Shown piece by piece: positions 5,405-8,792 of a stretch of DNA of 8,792 nt (within the stretch, counting starts at the first letter, position 1; every line of letters starts with the position of its first letter). The notes under the pieces were generated by a model that did no database searches, was not told the DNA's origin, and was given only the letters and a program-made list of their open reading frames with translations. A program made the position numbers and the translations under genes. Source of the DNA: Clostridiales bacterium (GTDB taxonomy: Bacteria; Bacillota; Clostridia; Peptostreptococcales; Anaerovoracaceae); NCBI GenBank assembly GCA_009778945.1, contig WRFF01000068.1, forward strand, positions 1-8,792, written 5' to 3'.

Positions 5405-7051
5405 TCAGCGCAGCCGGACGTTGCGGGCGGGCCGGAAACGCCTGTAGAGACGGTATAACCGCTCTCCCTTCGGAAGCTGCTTCAACTCCTGCGGGTCAAT
5501 CGAGCGCGTTGCAAAGAGCAGGATGATATAGACGATTGCGCCGATAAGGATCGCCGCAATCGTGGAAATCAGATTCCCGGTATGCGCCGCGTCCCTGAGG
5601 CTGTAGAAAACGACCGCAACGACACCGCCCATGACGAGTGCAGAAACAAGCGGACGCGCGAAGGTAAGCTTGAAATCGAAACGCACGCCGGTATAGGTTC
5701 TTACCGCACGGTAATTGAGGACCGTCGCAATCGCATACGCAGTGACTGTCCCTAAGGCGGCGCCGCGGATATTGAAAGCGGGGATGCCGGTCAGCGTATA
5801 AGTGATGATAAGTTTACAACCCGCGCCGATCGCAATATTGACGAAAGGGATCATCTGCTTTCCGACGCCCTGCAGCACGCTTGTCAGCGCGTCGATCGAA
5901 CAGAGAAAGACGATGCCGATCGCAAAGATGAAGAGCGCTGTCGATGCGCCCACGGCGTCCGTCGGTTGCATCGGATAGAGAAGAAGCATCACCGGTTCCG
6001 GCAGCACCATCAGGCCGACCGTGCAGGGGAGCCCTATGATCAGCGCAAGGCGCAAACCCAGCGACACATTATAATGCAGAAAGGGGATGTCCTTCGTTTT
6101 CCACGCGTGTACAACCGTCGGGACCATGCTGATCGCGATCGCCTGCGTCAGCGTCTTGGGCAGATTGGTGATCGGTTCCGCGAAGCCTGTAAGCTGGCCG
6201 TACATCGTGCGCACCGCCACGGGATCAAAACCCGCGGCCGAGAGCCGGCTCGGAACTACCCACACATCGATATTGTACATAATCGGCATGATAGCCGCTC
6301 CGGCGGTAATCGGCACCGCGATGGCCGCAATTCTCTTAATGATCTGTATCGTGCTCTCTCGGCGCCGCGGATCTCTTGCCTGACGCGCCTCTTCGCGGCG
6401 TTTTCGGAAGCTTTCGCTGTCGCGGAATTTGGAATAGAGCACGACCATGACAACAAGACCGGCCCCCGCGCCCGCCGTAGCGCCAAAAGTGGCGCCCGCC
6501 GCCGCATACTCCAAGCCCATAGAAACTAAGAAAAACGCGAGTATCAAGCCGAATATCACACGGAACACCTGCTCGATAATCTGACTGACCGACGTCGGCT
6601 TCATATTCTGCATACCCTGAAAATATCCGCGGAAAGCACCCATAACCGGCACTAAAATAAGCGCGGGCGCAATCGCCTGCATCGCGTATACCGCGCCGTG
6701 CAAGTCCTGGATATGGCTGGTGATGAATGCAGCGCCGAAAAAGAGGACTACGAAAAAGATGATCCCGATAATCAGTGTCAACGCCACCGCAACCCTAAAG
6801 ACGCGATTCGCGCCGCCGCGGTCCCCATCCGCAAAGTTTTCCGCAACAAGGCGGGATACCGCAATCGGGATACCCGTTGTCGAGATGACAACCAGCAGCG
6901 TATAAACCGGATAGACCGCGTTGTAATACCCCAAACCCTCGCCGCCGATGAGATTGCCGAGCGGAACACGGAAGAAAAAACCGATGATCATGATGACAAT
7001 GCCCGCCGCAGCTAAAATGCCTGCGCCGTGCAGGAAAGAGCGCTTTTTCAC
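5405..7051 (-). CDS. SpoVB/YabM-family membrane flippase, copy A
   Basis: This 548-residue membrane protein is the upstream member of the tandem pair and of the same flippase family as copy B. Shared landmarks are R28 with VPLGNLIGGEG, the charged loop KRREEARQARDPRRREST (217-234), and YGQLTGFAEPITNLPKTL. It differs from copy B at family-typical sites: M21 replaces the usual lysine, while YNIDVWVVPSRL (259-270) keeps D262, P267 and R269 and looks closer to the family norm. Its start is GTG at 7049-7051, overlapping the amidohydrolase stop as GTGA. A GGAGGG (7061-7066) nine bases upstream, inside the preceding gene, supports it. A transporter for a lipid-linked cell-envelope precursor is the best call; whether it works alone or with copy B is unknown. 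Confidence 0.9.
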   Translation of the reverse strand: MKKRSFLHGAGILAAAGIVIMIIGFFFRVPLGNLIGGEGLGYYNAVYPVYTLLVVISTTGIPIAVSRLVAENFADGDRGGANRVFRVAVALTLIIGIIFFVVLFFGAAFITSHIQDLHGAVYAMQAIAPALILVPVMGAFRGYFQGMQNMKPTSVSQIIEQVFRVIFGLILAFFLVSMGLEYAAAGATFGATAGAGAGLVVMVVLYSKFRDSESFRKRREEARQARDPRRRESTIQIIKRIAAIAVPITAGAAIMPIMYNIDVWVVPSRLSAAGFDPVAVRTMYGQLTGFAEPITNLPKTLTQAIAISMVPTVVHAWKTKDIPFLHYNVSLGLRLALIIGLPCTVGLMVLPEPVMLLLYPMQPTDAVGASTALFIFAIGIVFLCSIDALTSVLQGVGKQMIPFVNIAIGAGCKLIITYTLTGIPAFNIRGAALGTVTAYAIATVLNYRAVRTYTGVRFDFKLTFARPLVSALVMGGVVAVVFYSLRDAAHTGNLISTIAAILIGAIVYIILLFATRSIDPQELKQLPKGERLYRLYRRFRPARNVRLR

Positions 7052-8397
7052 AGCGGAATACCCTCCGCGTCAAGTTCATTCAAGATGCGCGCTTTGGAAC
7101 GGCCTACTTCATGAGAAATACGGTCAAAATCGACGGTCGGGAGCGATTTCGCCGCAAGTCCGTCCGTGCGCCGGTAGACGATCGTTCCGTCCGCAACGGT
7201 CATCACGATATCGCGGCTCGAAGCTGCGTAGACGAGCGCCGCCGCCGGATCGTAAAACGGCTGGAAGGCGGGCGCGGTGAAGTCGAGCGCGATCAGATCG
7301 GCGCGCATCCCCTCCGCGAGAACGCCGCAGTCGGCGCGCCCCTGGGCGAGCGCCCCTCCGCGCGTCGCGGCGCGAAGCGCCTGCTCCGGCGAGATCTGCG
7401 TAGGATCGCCCGCGCGCACCTTTGCGCCGATCTCGAAGAGTTTGGTCTCCTCAAAGAAATTGAAGCTGTTGTTGCTGGCGGCGCCGTCGGTCCCGAGCGC
7501 AAGGTTCAGGCCGTTCCGGAGTATCATCGGGGCGTCCATGATGCCGCTCGCGAGTTTCATATTGCTGACCGGACAGCTCACAACCGAGACGCCCTTCCCC
7601 TTCAGGATCCGCGCGTCTTCCTCCGTGATCCACACGCAGTGCGCCGCAAGGCCGCCGTTATCGAAAACGCCGCCGTCCGCAAAGACCTGCGCCGGCGTTT
7701 TTCCGCTGTTCCGTTCCTTGCATTCCTCGTGTTCTTTTTGCGTCTCCGAGACATGGACGTGAAGCGGCGCGCCGGTTTCATGGACGAGGCCGGAGACCGC
7801 CTCGATCAGCGACGGCGTCGCGGTATATTCGGCGTGCAGCGCGAGCTCTACGCGGATACGGCCGTCCTCTTTGTTATTATTGTCATAATATAGTTTTTTG
7901 GATTCCTGGAACGGCGTAAAGCCCGTCAGATCTTTGAGTTCGTCAAAGAACGACAGCCCGCGCGAAACATTCAGCTTCGCCCCGCAGGACGCCGCCGCGC
8001 GCACGATGGCTTCGCAGTGGAAATACTGGTCCGACATGGAAACGACGCCGTGCATGAAGCCTTCCGCGAAAGCGAGCAGCGACGCGTAATAGACGTCTTC
8101 CTCCGTGATTTTGTCTTCAAACGGAAAGATGCGTTCGCCGAGCCATTCCTGGAGGCGCATATTTTCGCCGTAACCGCGCATCAGCGTCATCGGCGTATGG
8201 GTATGCGCGTTGTAGAAAGCCGGCATAAGCAGCAGGCCTGCGCCGTCGATCACGGTTTCCGGTTCTGCGGAGCCTGCCGGCGCTGCGCCGGTTTCGCAAA
8301 TCTGAACGATCCTCGCGCCGTCGGCGCGCAGATCCATTCCGCCGGAAACCGAAAAATCCGGGTTCAGCACCGTGGCATTCCGGAACAGGAGGCTCAT
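7048..8397 (-). CDS. Amidohydrolase, MTA/S-adenosylhomocysteine deaminase-like
   Basis: The 449-residue protein is a metal-dependent amidohydrolase of the COG0402 type, closest in motifs to 5'-methylthioadenosine/S-adenosylhomocysteine deaminases, which turn the adenine ring to hypoxanthine. The metal and catalytic set is complete: H65 and H67 (NAHTHT), H215 and E218 (HVHVSET), H253 (AHCVW) and D304 (GTDGAASNN). The last motif and the CPVSNMKLASG stretch are typical of this subgroup. The ATG at 8395-8397 overlaps the aminotransferase stop as ATGA, with AAGGAG (8406-8411) eight bases upstream. A longer reading to 8562 adds an arginine-rich N-terminus that is only the other frame of the aminotransferase, so it is rejected. 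Related enzymes act on other adenosine derivatives or guanine, so the exact substrate is open. Confidence 0.88.
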   Translation of the reverse strand: MSLLFRNATVLNPDFSVSGGMDLRADGARIVQICETGAAPAGSAEPETVIDGAGLLLMPAFYNAHTHTPMTLMRGYGENMRLQEWLGERIFPFEDKITEEDVYYASLLAFAEGFMHGVVSMSDQYFHCEAIVRAAASCGAKLNVSRGLSFFDELKDLTGFTPFQESKKLYYDNNNKEDGRIRVELALHAEYTATPSLIEAVSGLVHETGAPLHVHVSETQKEHEECKERNSGKTPAQVFADGGVFDNGGLAAHCVWITEEDARILKGKGVSVVSCPVSNMKLASGIMDAPMILRNGLNLALGTDGAASNNSFNFFEETKLFEIGAKVRAGDPTQISPEQALRAATRGGALAQGRADCGVLAEGMRADLIALDFTAPAFQPFYDPAAALVYAASSRDIVMTVADGTIVYRRTDGLAAKSLPTVDFDRISHEVGRSKARILNELDAEGIPL

Positions 8398-8792
8398 TCC
8401 GCAAACTCCTTTACGCGCGCCAGGAAGGCCGCCATCTCCGCGTCCGTCCCGACCGAGACGCGCAGGCGGTCGTCCACGCGCGGTTTTTCGAAATACCGCA
8501 CGAGGATCTTCGCTTCGCGCAAAAAAGCAAACAGCGCGCGCGCGCGCGACGCGCTTCCGCATCCCATAAAGAGGAAATTTGCCTGGGTCGGAAGGACGTC
8601 GTAACCCATCGCCGAAAGAGCCGACGCCGTTTCTTCGCGCGTGCGGATGATCTTTGCGGCCGTGTCCCTATAATAGTTTTCGTCCGCAAGCGACGCGGCG
8701 CCGGCCGCAATCGCGGCCCTGTCCAACGGATAGGAATTGAACGAATCCTTCGCCGCCGTGAGCGCCGAAATCACGCGCGCGTCGCCCAGGGC
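8394..8792 (-). CDS. PLP-dependent aminotransferase, HisC-like, C-terminal part only
   Basis: Only the last 132 residues are in the window; the start and the PLP lysine lie beyond base 8792. The fragment reads as the small domain of a class I/II aminotransferase. FNSYPLDRAA matches the HisC segment after the PLP lysine, then come YDVLPTQANFLFM, ILVRYF and LRVSVGTDAEM, where the arginine of LRVSVGT should bind the substrate carboxylate. Histidinol-phosphate aminotransferase is the nearest family, but such stand-alone homologues in Clostridia may use other amino acids, so I give no symbol. The frame is open to the window edge, so the in-frame GTG at 8774 is not the true start. It ends in an ATGA overlap with the amidohydrolase, so it probably leads the operon or sits within it. 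Confidence 0.85.
   Translation of the reverse strand, partial: ALGDARVISALTAAKDSFNSYPLDRAAIAAGAASLADENYYRDTAAKIIRTREETASALSAMGYDVLPTQANFLFMGCGSASRARALFAFLREAKILVRYFEKPRVDDRLRVSVGTDAEMAAFLARVKEFAE

Larger units (their letters stand above)
3757..7051 (-). repeat. Tandem duplication of a whole flippase gene
   Basis: The two genes have equal length (548 codons plus stop) and a period of 1648 bases. Their proteins align end to end with no gap and about 410 of 548 positions identical by hand count. DNA identity is high at the 3' ends, including an exact 28-base match (3767-3794 and 5415-5442). Divergence is uneven: about 38 of 138 differences fall within residues 191-280, whereas residues 281-320 and 521-548 are nearly unchanged. 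Confidence 0.93.

Noticed and set aside
7111..7893. Plus-strand open frame of 260 codons
   Set aside because: Antisense to the amidohydrolase, whose full metal-ligand set proves the minus-strand reading.
8398..8562. 55-residue N-terminal extension of the amidohydrolase
   Set aside because: It is the overlapping frame of the aminotransferase gene and is arginine-rich. The inner ATG has AAGGAG at eight bases and an ATGA overlap.

Overview
The window looks like a GC-rich, spore-forming Firmicute, most likely a member of the Clostridia. The evidence is two SpoVB/YabM-family flippases next to an hup-rqcP pair, a Gram-positive-type PNPase, and a folate ECF transporter gene behind a tetrahydrofolate riboswitch. 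The genus cannot be read from the sequence. All recognised genes belong to known families; the interest lies in regulation and in a tandem gene duplication.

Layout. Bases 1-2109, minus strand: rpsO (S15) followed by pnp (PNPase, 3' end outside the window), separated by a terminator-like hairpin and preceded by a GC-rich structured leader. Bases 2116-2167: two divergent promoters that share one palindromic -35 hexamer, TTGCAA, each with a 17-base spacer. Bases 2187-2955, plus strand: a class-I THF riboswitch, a hairpin that can hide the ribosome binding site, and folT, the substrate-binding subunit of a folate ECF importer. Bases 2984-3532, minus strand: hup (HU) and rqcP (S4-domain ribosome quality-control factor), convergent with folT. 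Bases 3533-3756: intergenic, with a plausible hup promoter. Bases 3757-8792, minus strand: a tightly packed operon read in the order hisC-like aminotransferase (5' end outside the window), MTA/SAH-deaminase-like amidohydrolase, SpoVB-like flippase A, SpoVB-like flippase B.

The operon junctions are an ATGA overlap, a GTGA overlap and a one-base gap, so the four genes are probably co-translated. The two flippases are both 548 residues, align without a gap, and are about 75% identical by hand count. They are a tandem duplication that has diverged mostly around residues 191-280. The rpsO-pnp operon and folT are tied together physically by the shared -35, so RNA polymerase probably cannot occupy both promoters at once. 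FolT is then further controlled by folate through the riboswitch.

I found no IS element, CRISPR array, tRNA, rRNA or phage gene. I saw no clear sign of a wholly new system. The most unusual items are the shared -35, the covarying riboswitch pseudoknot with its bistable expression platform, and the duplicated flippase pair.
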